DNA from: Paraburkholderia sp. BL25I1N1 | GTDB taxonomy: Bacteria > Pseudomonadota > Gammaproteobacteria > Burkholderiales > Burkholderiaceae | Length of the DNA: 64,000 nt | Reading direction: 5' to 3' | Assembly (NCBI RefSeq): GCF_003002025.1 | Contig: NZ_PVZB01000011.1 | Coordinates: forward strand, 186,001-250,000 | Shown here: in pieces, positions 18,414-28,020 of the stretch | How the letters are laid out: each line of letters begins with the position of its first letter | Numbering within the stretch: position 1 is the first letter of the stretch | Notes under the pieces: model-generated | What the model was told of the DNA's origin: nothing | The model's input: only the letters and a program-made list of their open reading frames with translations | The model's database searches: none | Program-made: the position numbers and the translations under genes

Positions 18414-21400
18414 ACTGGGCACGCCTCGTCCTGCTTCCGTTTCTGGTCCTGTCCGCCGCGCTCAGCGTGACCTGGATGCTATGGGACCATGAGCGGCAAT
18501 CCGCGCGTCATGAACTGCTGTCCCAGTTCAACTATTCGCTGGGCGACGCCGTCAGCCGCATCGAGCAGCGCATGGGCACGTACGAGCTCTTGCTACGCGG
18601 CGTGCAGAGCCTGGTCGCCGCGACGGGCGAGATCGACCGCGGCCGGTTTCGTGACTACGTCGGCACGCTCAATCTCGACGCCAACTTCTCCGGCATCCAG
18701 GCGATCGGCATCGTCGCGTGGGTGCCGGCGACGCAAAAGCTCGAGCATATAACGGCCATGCGCCGGCAGGGCGTGCCCGACTACGCGATCGAGCCCGAAG
18801 GCGCGCGCGAGAATTACGCGCCCATCATCCAGCGCGAGCCGTTCATCGGCATCAATCGCGCGGCGCCCGGCTTCGATGCATGGGCGGACCCGGTCCGGCG
18901 GCGCGCCCTGGAGCAGGCGCGCGACTCCGGCATGGCGACCCTTTCCGGCAAAGTCCGCCTCTCGGTGGATTCCGGCGGCAATACTCGCCCCGGATTCGTC
19001 ATGTACCTGCCGATCTATGCACGAGGCCAGCCGCAAGACAGCGTCGCCCAGCGCCGCGCGCACCTGGTCGGCTGGGTGTTCGCGTCGTTCCGCATGCACG
19101 ATGTCATCGCCAGCCTGTACGGCGAGCAGCCGCCCGGTCTCACCATCGCTATCTACGACGGCGTCGAAATGTCGGCCGCCGCGCTGTTGCACAAGACGCC
19201 CGAGGCGCCCGGTCATCGTCGGCCTACGGACATGTCGGCCTATGAATATCTGGTTGTCGGCGGACATGACTGGACGCTCTCGATGAGCGCCCACGACGAC
19301 TTCAAGGCCCGCTTCGGCCGCAACGCCGCGCTCCTTATCGCCAGCACCGGCACGGGCCTCAGCCTGTTGCTGGCGCTGCTCACCTGGCTGATGATGACCG
19401 GCCGCGGCCGGGCGATGCGGCTTGCCTCGGCAATGACAAAGGAATTGCGCGAGAACGAAGAGAAATTCCGCGCGATCGCCGACTGTACGGTCAACTGGGA
19501 AATCTGGTGGGGACCCGACGGCAAGCCGCGCTGGATCAACTCGGCGGTGCAGGCGTACATCGGCTATACGGTCGACGAGTGCATGGCCTTACCGGATTTT
19601 GCCGGCACCGTGATTTATCCCGAGGACATTCCCCGCGTGGCGCCTGAATTCCAGAAGGCGCTACAGGGTTTGCGCGGCAATGACCTTGAGTTTCGTTGTG
19701 TTCGCAAGGACGGCTCGCTGATGTGGCTGTCCGCGTCCTGGGTTCCCATTACCGATTCCAAGGGCGAGTTCATCGGCTTTCGCATGAGCGGCCGCGACAT
19801 TACCGAGCGCAAACAGGTCGAGGCTGAACTGCGCATTGCCGCTGTCGCATTCGACTCGATGGAACCGATGATGATCACCGACGCGAACGCCACCATTCTG
19901 CGCGTGAATTCGGCCTTCACCGAATGTACCGGCTATACGGCCGAGGAGATCGTCGGCCAGACACCGCGCGTGCTTCGATCCGGCCGCCACGACGACGCAT
20001 TCTTCGAGGAGATGCGGGAAGCGATTCACAGTGCGGGCGGATGGCAAGGAGAAGTCTGGGACCGCCGCAAGAACGGCGAGGTGTACCCGAAATGGCTCAC
20101 GATCTCCGCCGTGATGAGCGACGACGGCACCGTCAGCCATTATGTCGCCACGCATCACGACATTACCGAGCGCAAGATCGCGGAAGAGAGAATCAAGGAA
20201 TTGGCTTTCTTCGATGCGCTGACCCGGTTGCCCAATCGCACGCTACTGCTGGACCGCCTGAGGCAGGCGATCACGGCCAGCGCCCGCAACGAAGCATGCG
20301 GCGCGCTGCTGTTCATCGACCTGGATCACTTCAAGACGTTGAACGATACCTTGGGCCACGACAAAGGCGATCTGCTGCTGCAGCAAGTGGCGCGGCGTCT
20401 GGCAGATAGCGTGCTCGAAAGCGACACCGTGGCGCGAGTGGGCGGCGACGAGTTCGTGGTGGTGCTCGGCAATCTGCACAAGAACCGGCAGGAGGCGGCC
20501 AATCAGACGGAGGCCGTGGGCGAAAGAATCCTCGCTGTTCTGGGCAGTCCGTACCAGCTTGGCGAGATCGAGTACCGCACGAGTGCGAGCATTGGCGCCA
20601 CCGTGTTCAGAGGACATCAGGCGTCGATCGACGAACTTCTCAAGCAGGCCGACCTCGCGATGTACAAGTCCAAGGAACGGGGACGCAATGCCGTGCGTTT
20701 CTTCGATCCCGACATGCAGACCGTCGTGGTGCAGCGAGCCGCGCTGGAAGCGGGCTTGCGCAACGCCATCGAGGACAAACAGTTCCTGCTCCACTACCAG
20801 GCGCAGGTTGTGGGCACGCGAGTGACAGGCGCGGAAGCGCTGGTGCGCTGGCAGCATCCGCAGCGCAGTATCGTACCGCCTGCCGAGTTCATTCCGCTCG
20901 CGGAAGAGACCGGACTAATCCTTGCGCTGGGGAGCTGGGTGCTGGAGGCCGCTTGCGCGCAACTGGCGCAATGGGCAACGCGGCCCGACATGGCGCATCT
21001 CACGATCGCGGTCAATGTCAGCGTCCAGCAGTTCCGCGAAGCCGATTTCGTGGACAACGTATTGACGATTATCGCTCGCACCGGCGCGCGGCCTGACAGG
21101 CTGAAACTGGAACTGACGGAAAGTGTGCTGGTCGACAACGTGCAGGACATCATTGAGAAGATGAGCGCGCTGAAAGCGAAAGGCATTGTCTTTGCGCTCG
21201 ACGATTTTGGCATCGGCTATTCGTCGCTGTCCTACCTGAAGCGGCTGCCTTTGGATCAGTTGAAAATTGACCGCTCATTCGTGCGCGACGTCCTAGTCGA
21301 TCCGAACGACGCCGTGATTGCCAGAACTATCGTGGCGCTTGCGCGCAGCCTCGGTTTGGGTGTGATTGCCGAAGGCGTCGAAACCGAGGCTCAGCGGGAT

Positions 21401-21526
21401 TTCCTCGCTGCGGCGGGATGCTACGCGTATCAGGGCTATTATTTCTGCCGCCCGCTTCCTATCGAGGATTTTGAGGCGCTCTTGAACAATGTCGAAACAC
21501 GTCGGTGCGTGGCTGAGCGAACGTGA
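18410..21526 (+). CDS. CHASE-PAS-PAS-GGDEF-EAL c-di-GMP signalling protein
   Basis: A 1038-residue inner-membrane signalling protein. Helix 1 (about 5-24) and helix 2 (about 305-330) bracket a periplasmic CHASE domain. Two PAS domains (about 348-470 and 475-595, each ending DITERK) precede GGDEF (about 600-765) and EAL (about 780-1025). The cyclase motif GGDEF is intact at 678-682, but the inhibitory RxxD site reads LESD, so product inhibition is probably lost. The phosphodiesterase motif EAL is intact at 809-811, with LTESVL, DDFGIGYSSL and AEGVET present. Both activities are possible; composite proteins of this type often act mainly as phosphodiesterases. The GTG start overlaps the binding-protein stop. 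Confidence 0.93.
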   Translation: MNWARLVLLPFLVLSAALSVTWMLWDHERQSARHELLSQFNYSLGDAVSRIEQRMGTYELLLRGVQSLVAATGEIDRGRFRDYVGTLNLDANFSGIQAIGIVAWVPATQKLEHITAMRRQGVPDYAIEPEGARENYAPIIQREPFIGINRAAPGFDAWADPVRRRALEQARDSGMATLSGKVRLSVDSGGNTRPGFVMYLPIYARGQPQDSVAQRRAHLVGWVFASFRMHDVIASLYGEQPPGLTIAIYDGVEMSAAALLHKTPEAPGHRRPTDMSAYEYLVVGGHDWTLSMSAHDDFKARFGRNAALLIASTGTGLSLLLALLTWLMMTGRGRAMRLASAMTKELRENEEKFRAIADCTVNWEIWWGPDGKPRWINSAVQAYIGYTVDECMALPDFAGTVIYPEDIPRVAPEFQKALQGLRGNDLEFRCVRKDGSLMWLSASWVPITDSKGEFIGFRMSGRDITERKQVEAELRIAAVAFDSMEPMMITDANATILRVNSAFTECTGYTAEEIVGQTPRVLRSGRHDDAFFEEMREAIHSAGGWQGEVWDRRKNGEVYPKWLTISAVMSDDGTVSHYVATHHDITERKIAEERIKELAFFDALTRLPNRTLLLDRLRQAITASARNEACGALLFIDLDHFKTLNDTLGHDKGDLLLQQVARRLADSVLESDTVARVGGDEFVVVLGNLHKNRQEAANQTEAVGERILAVLGSPYQLGEIEYRTSASIGATVFRGHQASIDELLKQADLAMYKSKERGRNAVRFFDPDMQTVVVQRAALEAGLRNAIEDKQFLLHYQAQVVGTRVTGAEALVRWQHPQRSIVPPAEFIPLAEETGLILALGSWVLEAACAQLAQWATRPDMAHLTIAVNVSVQQFREADFVDNVLTIIARTGARPDRLKLELTESVLVDNVQDIIEKMSALKAKGIVFALDDFGIGYSSLSYLKRLPLDQLKIDRSFVRDVLVDPNDAVIARTIVALARSLGLGVIAEGVETEAQRDFLAAAGCYAYQGYYFCRPLPIEDFEALLNNVETRRCVAERT

Positions 21527-21575
21527 GACGAGCGCCGTTGATCGCAACCGAATCTTCAATCCGTGCTTGTCTCTT

Positions 21576-21609
21576 CGCCGGTTGGGCGGTGGCGCGTGCC
21601 CAACCGGCG
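21576..21609. terminator. Terminator-like stem between convergent genes
   Basis: Perfect 12-base arms CGCCGGTTGGGC (21576-21587) and GCCCAACCGGCG (21598-21609) with a ten-base loop lie between the convergent c-di-GMP and ppnP genes. There is no T-tract on either side, so it may be a bidirectional barrier or an RNA 3' end stabiliser rather than a classical terminator. Confidence 0.55.
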
Positions 21610-21638
21610 ATTGTCGACGTCGCGCGACGCGACACGTT

Positions 21639-21959
21639 TTACAGATAGCTGCAGACGTAGTCGAGTGTTTCGATCACGTCGATATCGAAGCGGCTTTTCC
21701 CGGGCACCGAGAACGACTCGCCCGCACCGTACGTCTTCCACTCGTCACTGCCTTCGAGGCGGATGCGGCATTGACCGGCCTGTACTTCCATGAGTTCCGG
21801 CGCGTCGGTGCCGAAGTTGAGCGCGCCCGGCAGGATCACGCCAAGCGTTTTGCGCGTGCCGTCGGCGAACAGAACCGTGTGCGAGACGCACTTGCCGTCG
21901 AAATAGACGTTGGCTCGTTTAACAATGGAAACCTGATCGAATTGCGTTGTTGCCGTCAT
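21639..21959 (-). CDS. ppnP: Pyrimidine/purine nucleoside phosphorylase
   Basis: A 106-residue single-domain cupin of the PpnP (formerly YaiE/DUF1255) family, which phosphorolyses a range of nucleosides. Recognisable blocks are VYFDGKCVSHTVLFADGTRK, TLGVILPGALNFGTDAPELM and the C-terminal FSVPGKSRFDIDV...YVCSYL. The length matches the family. The start ATG at 21959 fits, with GGAAGA nearby. It stands alone, convergent with the GGDEF-EAL gene. The cupin fold acts in the cytoplasm in nucleoside salvage. Confidence 0.93.
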   Translation of the reverse strand: MTATTQFDQVSIVKRANVYFDGKCVSHTVLFADGTRKTLGVILPGALNFGTDAPELMEVQAGQCRIRLEGSDEWKTYGAGESFSVPGKSRFDIDVIETLDYVCSYL

Positions 21960-22560
21960 GCCAATCTTCCTCTGGGTTGTCGTGAATGGATGCGTTTGCG
22001 TGGACTCTGGCCGGACGTTCAGGTCGACGCGGACCCGCCATCATACAGGCGGTCGGCGGCGTCATACGCGGAGTGAACCTAAAGAAATGGAGATCCGCGG
22101 GCCTGCCCGCCACATGACCGATCACACGGCCGAGCATCGCACCGATCGTGACCATTGCCATGGTCGTCGCGATACGCGTGGCAAAGCAGGGCAGCGCCTG
22201 CTCGCGCCTCGCATGTCTGCCCAAGAAATAAATCTGTCACTACTTCACGTATCAGTAGCGTGGCAAACGGCCGATGGTATATGTTGAATTAGTGGCACAC
22301 CGTCGTTCAGGAAAAGAGACAGATCGCGCTAGCAAAAGGCAGATACGCGAAACATCAGAACATTATGAATGCGCGTCAGGCGTTAGGGATTGCAACGCGT
22401 GTTTCTCGTACGAAAGTTGCTTCCGCGAGGCGGACTGTTGCGTGCGACGCAGGCGACTCCTCGAAAAAAACGAGGCCTGATAAAAGCAGGAATCGGTTCC
22501 GCACGTGCACCGGCCCAATCCATATGTTGCACTGCGAGAACACGAAACTGGGAGCGAGAC
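21960..22560. other. Long divergent intergenic region before kup
   Basis: A 601-base stretch without a gene I can support; open frames here lack family similarity or a good ribosome site. The 200 bases before kup have hairpin potential, notably CCTCG-A7-CGAGG at about 22460-22476, followed by CCTG/CAGG arms. This may mean a structured 5' leader for kup. No known riboswitch class was recognised. Confidence 0.4.
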
Positions 22561-24486
22561 ATGAGCCAGTCAGTATCCACCGCGGCCGATGCGGGCAATT
22601 CCGGCGGGCGCGAGCATCACCGCCCGGCGACGCCTGCACTCGCGCTGGCAGCGTTGGGTGTGGTGTATGGCGACATCGGCACCAGTCCGCTTTATACGTT
22701 GCAGACGGTGTTCGATCCGGCCAGCGGGCTGTCGCTCAACGCGCTGAATGTGGTGGGCATTGTGTCGCTGATCGTCTGGTCGCTGATCATTGTCGTCTCG
22801 CTCAAATACGTCACGTTGATTCTTCGCGCGAACAATCACGGTGAGGGCGGGATTATGGCGCTGCTGGCGCTGGCCGCGTCGTCTGTCGCCGCGCGGCCGC
22901 GCTTGCGCCATGCGTTGCTGGGCATCGGCATCATGGGCGCGGCGCTCTTTTACGGTGACAGTGTGATTACGCCCGCGATCTCGGTGCTGAGCGCGGTCGA
23001 AGGTCTCGAAGTGGCCGCACCGTTCCTCAAGACCTGTGTGATACCCGTGACGCTGGTTGCGCTGGTCACGCTGTTCCTGATGCAGAAACGCGGCACGGCC
23101 GGTATCGGCATCGTGTTCGGACCGGTGATGGTGCTCTGGTTCATCGTGCTTGCGGTGGTGGGCGTCGTCAACATGATGCGGGCGCCGGCGATTCTTTTCG
23201 CGCTCAATCCGCTCACGGGGCTGGCGTTCTGTCTGCATCATCGGTGGCTCGCGTTCGTTGCTTTGGGCGCGGTCGTTCTGTCGTTGACCGGCGCGGAAGC
23301 GCTGTATGCCGACATGGGACATTTCGGCGCGAAGCCGATCCGGCTGACGTGGTTCGGCCTCGTGTTTCCTGCACTCGCGCTGAACTATCTGGGGCAGGGC
23401 GCGTTGCTGCTTGCCGATCCGGGCGCGTTGCAAAATCCGTTCTACAAACTGTTTCCGCAATGGGCGCTGTATCCGATGATCGTGCTCGCGACGGTTGCGA
23501 CCGTGATCGCGTCGCAAGCCGTTATCTCGGGCACGTATTCGATGACCAAGCAAGCGATGCAACTCGGCTTTCTGCCGCGCATGAACGTTGTCTACACATC
23601 GGAAAGGGAGATGGGGCAAATCTACGTGCCAGGCATCAACTGGACATTATTGGCTGCAGTCGTGGCCGCTGTCCTAGGCTTTGGTTCATCCACGGCGCTC
23701 GGTTCCGCGTACGGTATCGCCGTGACCGGCACGATGCTGATCACAACCATTCTGACGTTCTTCGTCATTCGCTATGCGTGGCATTACAACTGGCTGCTGT
23801 GCGTGGTCGCGACCGGTTTCTTCTTCGTGATCGACGCGGCATTCTTCTCCGCGAATCTGCTGAAGTTCATGGAAGGCGGCTGGTTCCCGCTTCTGGTCGG
23901 GCTGATTATCTACACGATCATGGCAACCTGGGGACGAGGCTGGGAGATGATGCGTGCCGAAGCGCGCGTAAGAGCCGGGACGACGCCGCTCAAGCCTTAT
24001 CTGGCGACGCTGCTGAAGGAATCGCCGATTCGCTGCGGTGGCACGGCGATCTTTCTTTCGCCGGATCCCGATGGTGTGCCGCATTCGCTGATCAACAATC
24101 TGATGCATAACCGCGTGCTGCACAAACGCGTCGTCTTCGTGACGGTCGACAACGAGGAGATACCGTGGGTGCCTGCCAGCGAGCGTGTGAGCGTGCGTTC
24201 CCTCGATTCGGAATGCTACCAGGTCACGATTACGTATGGCTTCATGGATGAAGTCGATCTACCGCGCGCACTCGAAGTTTGCAAGGCTTACGGGCTGGCA
24301 TTCGAGCCGGCCGAGACTTCCTACTTCCTGAGCCGTGCGACTCTCGTGCCGACTCGTGATAGCGGCATGGCGATGTGGCGAGAGCGCTTGTTCTCGGTCA
24401 TGTTGCATAACGTGGGTAACGTCGCGGCTTATCTGAAGCTGCCGGCCAATCGAGTGATCGAGTTGGGGGCACGGGTGGAGATTTGA
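22561..24486 (+). CDS. kup: Low-affinity potassium uptake protein Kup
   Basis: A 641-residue KUP/HAK potassium-proton symporter. Twelve helices fill about residues 25-455 and a cytoplasmic C-terminal domain the rest. Signature sequences are LGVVYGDIGTSPLYTL (helix 1), GEGGIMALLAL, FYGDSVITPAISVLSAVEGL and GQGALLLADPGALQNPFY. The frame extends upstream, but the ATG at 22561 is behind GGGAGCGAG and the family start fits there. It imports K+ in the inner membrane under osmotic or acidic conditions. It is monocistronic, with an unusually long, possibly structured leader. Confidence 0.95.
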   Translation: MSQSVSTAADAGNSGGREHHRPATPALALAALGVVYGDIGTSPLYTLQTVFDPASGLSLNALNVVGIVSLIVWSLIIVVSLKYVTLILRANNHGEGGIMALLALAASSVAARPRLRHALLGIGIMGAALFYGDSVITPAISVLSAVEGLEVAAPFLKTCVIPVTLVALVTLFLMQKRGTAGIGIVFGPVMVLWFIVLAVVGVVNMMRAPAILFALNPLTGLAFCLHHRWLAFVALGAVVLSLTGAEALYADMGHFGAKPIRLTWFGLVFPALALNYLGQGALLLADPGALQNPFYKLFPQWALYPMIVLATVATVIASQAVISGTYSMTKQAMQLGFLPRMNVVYTSEREMGQIYVPGINWTLLAAVVAAVLGFGSSTALGSAYGIAVTGTMLITTILTFFVIRYAWHYNWLLCVVATGFFFVIDAAFFSANLLKFMEGGWFPLLVGLIIYTIMATWGRGWEMMRAEARVRAGTTPLKPYLATLLKESPIRCGGTAIFLSPDPDGVPHSLINNLMHNRVLHKRVVFVTVDNEEIPWVPASERVSVRSLDSECYQVTITYGFMDEVDLPRALEVCKAYGLAFEPAETSYFLSRATLVPTRDSGMAMWRERLFSVMLHNVGNVAAYLKLPANRVIELGARVEI

Positions 24487-24692
24487 GGATTACCTAAGAA
24501 CGCGAGCAAAGTTTTGACCGTGGGCGAGGCAGAATCAAATATTCACTTTGCTTTTTATTCGGACTACACTGAATTTTCCATTCCCCTTACCTTACCGCTA
24601 GTTTTCAGTAACAGATGTTTTTGTCGTGATCCGCGAGCCGAAGCAAGCCGGGTCGGCGCGTGCCCAACACCATTCGAACGGGACGACTCATC

Positions 24693-26153
24693 ATGGCTGA
24701 TACGAGCTACATGGCACGGAAATCCGTCGCCGATATTGTAGGAAGCGCCGACGCGGAAGAAGGCCACTCACTATCGAAAACACTCGGCGCCACCAGTATC
24801 ACGGCGATGGGTATCGGCGCCATCATCGGCGCCGGCATCTTCGTTCTGACGGGCACCGCCGCAGCGCAATTCGCCGGCCCGAGCATCGTCTTGTCGTTCG
24901 TGCTCGGGGGCATTGCATGCGCGTTCGTCGGCCTCTGTTATTCGGAACTGGCGGCAATGTTGCCGGTATGCGGCAGCAGTTACACGTACACGTATGCCAC
25001 GCTGGGTGAAATATTCGCGTGGATCATCGGCTGGGACTTGATCCTCGAATACGCAATGGGCGCCGCCACGGTCGCGGTCGGATGGTCCGGTTATATCGTG
25101 AGCTTGCTGCATAACGTAGGGATCAATATTCCGCCCGTTCTCGCCACTGCACCCGGCACCGTCATCAAGCTGGCCGATGGCACCACCGCGACAGGCGTCG
25201 TCAATCTGCCCGCGATAGTGATCATCGCCATTCTTACCATCATGCTCGTGCTCGGTACGAAGGAATCGGCGCGGCTCAATAACATCATGGTGGCAGTCAA
25301 GCTGGTCGTGGTGGTGGCTTTTATCGCCCTCGGCCTGTTTTTCATCAAGCCGGCGAACTGGCATCCGTTTATTCCCGCGAATACCGGCGAGTTCGGCAAC
25401 TTCGGCATGAGCGGGATTCTGCGCGGCTCGGCCGTGGTGTTCTTTGCGTTTATCGGCTTCGATGCGGTTTCCACCGCGGCGCAGGAGGCGAGAAGACCGC
25501 AGCGGGACATGCCGATCGGCATCCTCGGGTCGCTGATCATTTGCACAATTTTGTACATACTCGTTGCAGGCGTGCTCACTGGGCTCGTGCCTTACGCTGA
25601 ACTGAATGTTCCTGATCCGATCGCCAAGGGGGTGGATGCCATCGGCATGAACTGGTTCTCCATTCTGATCAAGATCGGTGCGCTGACAGGATTGACCACG
25701 GTGATTCTCGTGCTGCTGTACGGGCAGAGTCGAATTTTCTTCACGATGTCGACGGATGGTTTGCTGCCGCCTCTTTTCGCGCGAGTTCATCCGCGTCTTC
25801 AGACGCCTCATTTGAGCCAGATTCTGATTGGCTCGGTTGTTGCGATCGTGGCGGCGCTTACGCCGATTAGCGTACTGGGAGAGATGGTTAGTATCGGCAC
25901 TTTGTTCGCGTTCATTCTTGTGTGCGGCGCGGTGATTTATTTGCGGCGCAGCGACTCGGATGCGTCACGTCCTTTCAGGGTTCCTGGGGTGCCGATCGTG
26001 CCGATCCTGGGGATTCTGTTTTGCCTGCTGCTCATGGCTGGGCTGCCGCTTGTTACGTGGGTGCGGCTTGTTGTGTGGCTCGTGATCGGCATGACTATTT
26101 ACATGTCTTATGGCCGGAATCATTCGAGGTTGCGTTATCCGGAGCGGCATTGA
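24693..26153 (+). CDS. APC-family amino acid permease (cationic amino acid transporter type)
   Basis: Inner-membrane amino acid transporter, 486 residues with about 12 helices. The first helix carries the APC substrate motif GIGAIIGAGIFVLTGTAAA, and helix 6 reads FFAFIGFDAVSTAAQEARRP, both typical of the CAT/YfnA group. I use the ATG at 24693; a GTG in frame 33 bases upstream would add residues without family support. The C-terminus ends with helices at about 400-475. Substrate is not determined by sequence; relatives carry arginine, lysine or branched-chain amino acids. It is followed by a possible 49-residue membrane peptide. Confidence 0.9.
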   Translation: MADTSYMARKSVADIVGSADAEEGHSLSKTLGATSITAMGIGAIIGAGIFVLTGTAAAQFAGPSIVLSFVLGGIACAFVGLCYSELAAMLPVCGSSYTYTYATLGEIFAWIIGWDLILEYAMGAATVAVGWSGYIVSLLHNVGINIPPVLATAPGTVIKLADGTTATGVVNLPAIVIIAILTIMLVLGTKESARLNNIMVAVKLVVVVAFIALGLFFIKPANWHPFIPANTGEFGNFGMSGILRGSAVVFFAFIGFDAVSTAAQEARRPQRDMPIGILGSLIICTILYILVAGVLTGLVPYAELNVPDPIAKGVDAIGMNWFSILIKIGALTGLTTVILVLLYGQSRIFFTMSTDGLLPPLFARVHPRLQTPHLSQILIGSVVAIVAALTPISVLGEMVSIGTLFAFILVCGAVIYLRRSDSDASRPFRVPGVPIVPILGILFCLLLMAGLPLVTWVRLVVWLVIGMTIYMSYGRNHSRLRYPERH

Positions 26154-26318
26154 GTGAGCGTGACGCCGGTTTGGCGCTACGGCGAGTATTTCTCACATAG
26201 CGATGAAAAATGCTCGTTTGGTGGTCGAGGTCTGTCTTCGTAAACTGGGAGTGTGAGGTGTAGTCGCGGTGATGTTGTAGGGCGCTGCGGCTGCCCCCGG
26301 TTTATGAGGAGGTTCATC

Positions 26319-26468
26319 GTGGATATGACCTTGTTTGAGATCCCGGCTGTGGTGGTTGTTTTGGGTATTGTGGGTGTTGTAGTGGTCAGGGCGTTTGCTT
26401 CGTCGCGGGTGGATGGTATTGATGTTTTTATGCGGCGGCATATGCCGGACGAGCGGGAGAGGCAGTAG
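26319..26468 (+). CDS. Possible small membrane protein, 49 aa
   Basis: A short frame starting at GTG behind a perfect GAGGAGG site. It encodes an N-terminal membrane helix (MTLFEIPAVVVVLGIVGVVV, about residues 3-22) and a charged tail SSRVDGIDVFMRRHMPDERE. It lies about 165 bases downstream of the amino-acid permease on the same strand and may be a cotranscribed accessory peptide. The ribosome site and hydrophobic pattern argue for a real gene; its size and lack of known relatives argue for caution. Confidence 0.42.
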   Translation: MDMTLFEIPAVVVVLGIVGVVVVRAFASSRVDGIDVFMRRHMPDERERQ

Positions 26469-26587
26469 ACCGAGTTTGCATTTGCTCGCAACCGATAGAT
26501 GTTCGGTTCCGCGAGTCCATGCGGCCGTTGCTTAGTCACGTGGATCACACCCGCTAAGCAAGCAGCGGCGTACTTCCTTCACAGCCG

Positions 26588-26870
26588 ACCGGCGACGCCA
26601 TTCCGCCGATGCGCGTCTGCGCGGACATCCACTGCAACGCCCGCGCGTGATCCACGCCGATCGCGGCGACAACTCAAGCGGCATCGGCGGATATTGTGTA
26701 ATTGCGGCATCAAGCCGATGATGGCCAGGCACCGTCCCACACATGGCAGCGGCCGTCGCAAATATCGATGGTTTGTCGAACGCACGCCCGCCTGGTTGCA
26801 TCACTTCTCGCGCTTCCGCATTCATCTCGGGCGCGTGCTGACATTCACGGAGCCTCCTCAAACTCGTCGA
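26588..26870 (+). pseudogene. Degenerate IS5-family transposase fragment
   Basis: Pieces of an IS5-type DDE transposase can be read in shifting frames. DAIPPMR (about 26588-26610) is followed after a frameshift by RGHPLQRPRVIHADRGD (about 26620-26670). A second shift leads to RHRRILCNCGIKPMMARHRP, then HGSGRRKYRWFVERT and PAWLHHFSRFRIH, and a third to RADIHGA. This order matches the C-terminal half of IS5-group transposases (ADRGYDS, GIxPxIARR, GSGLGxYRWVVERT, WLHxFRRLRIR, ADIHEAF). The N-terminal half and terminal repeats were not found. It marks an old insertion. Confidence 0.7.
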
Positions 26871-27055
26871 TTGTTGCCGTTCGGACAACACGCTGAGCAC
26901 ATTCGCGACGCTACTGGCATTCACCCCCGCTGACTAGAATCAGTTTCACGGTCGTGTCTAAACGCGAGCAACACGCAGCGCGCGGTATTCACGCTCGTGT
27001 TAGTGCGCCACGCCGCCCAGTGCTGCTTACCCCATTGTTTAAGAGGACTATTGCC

Positions 27056-27988
27056 ATGAGCGAAACAACCCGTAATGTGCAGCCTGTCACCGCCAACCTT
27101 GGCAAAGAAGGTTCAGGCGAACTCGTGCCTTCCCGCTACGCCGTGCGCGTGGGTGATGTCGATGTCGTGCTGATCAGCGATGGCGTTCTGCCGCTGCCGA
27201 CCTCCACCATGTCCACTAACGTGAGCGAAGCGGACCGCAACGAATGGTTCGATGGTCGTTTCCTGCAACGTGACATGTTCGACTGGGCGCTGAATATCGC
27301 GCTCGTGCGCAGCGGCGAACGCCTGATCCTGATCGACTCGGGCGTGGGTGACGGTTTCGAATACTTCTCGCGCGCCGGTCGGTCGGTGATGCGCCTGGAA
27401 TCGGCTGGCATCGACCTGGCTGCGATCACCGACATTGTCGTTACGCATATGCATATGGATCACGTCGGCGGGCTGAACGTTGATGGCGTCAAGGCCAAGC
27501 TGCGTCCGGACGTGCGCATTCACGTGTCGGCTGCGGAAGTGGAGTTCTGGAAAAATCCGGACTTCAGCAAGACGGTGATGCCGGAAACGGTTCCTCCCGC
27601 ACTCCGCAAGGCTGCTGCAAAGTTCGTCGAGCTCTATGGCGAAAACATCGTGCGGTTCGATCAGACCGTGGAAGTCGCAGCGGGCGTGTCGGCCCGCGTG
27701 ACGGGCGGACACACCCCGGGGCACTGCGTCGTGGACATCGCATCAAACGGCGAGAAGCTGACGTTCGTAGGCGACGCGATTTTCGAAGTCAACTTCGACA
27801 ATCCCCGATGGCAAAATGGCTTCGAGCACGAGCCTGAGGTGGCTGCGGATGTTCGTATCGCGCTGCTCAACGAAGCCGCTGAAACGGGCGCTCTGCTGGC
27901 CGCAGCGCATGTCGCGTTCCCGTCTATTGGGCACGTTGCAAAGAAGGGTGAACGCTTCCATTTCGTGCCGGTGCAGTGGGACTACTGA
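27056..27988 (+). CDS. MBL-fold metallohydrolase
   Basis: A 310-residue metallo-beta-lactamase-fold enzyme. The metal motif HxHxDH is present in VTHMHMDHVGG (about 135-145), further ligands in TGGHTPGH and VGDAIFEVNF, and a final His near AAAHVAFPSIGHV. An N-terminal RVGDVDVVLISDGVLPLP is typical of the quorum-quenching/lactonase-like and alkylsulfatase-unrelated MBL subgroup. It is cytoplasmic; no secretion signal was seen. The ATG at 27056 was chosen over an upstream start because of the AAGAGGA site. Hydrolysed substrate unknown, lactone or ester likely. A possible structured RNA follows. Confidence 0.87.
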   Translation: MSETTRNVQPVTANLGKEGSGELVPSRYAVRVGDVDVVLISDGVLPLPTSTMSTNVSEADRNEWFDGRFLQRDMFDWALNIALVRSGERLILIDSGVGDGFEYFSRAGRSVMRLESAGIDLAAITDIVVTHMHMDHVGGLNVDGVKAKLRPDVRIHVSAAEVEFWKNPDFSKTVMPETVPPALRKAAAKFVELYGENIVRFDQTVEVAAGVSARVTGGHTPGHCVVDIASNGEKLTFVGDAIFEVNFDNPRWQNGFEHEPEVAADVRIALLNEAAETGALLAAAHVAFPSIGHVAKKGERFHFVPVQWDY

Positions 27989-28020
27989 TGGATTTTAGAA
28001 TATCATCCGTCGTCGTATAG

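Noticed and set aside
21919..22224. 101-codon minus-strand ORF upstream of ppnP
   Set aside because: No ribosome site or similarity, and it overlaps ppnP in a different frame.
22365..22844. 159-codon ORF overlapping the kup start
   Set aside because: It continues into kup in another frame and has composition typical of an out-of-frame shadow; the kup assignment is secure.
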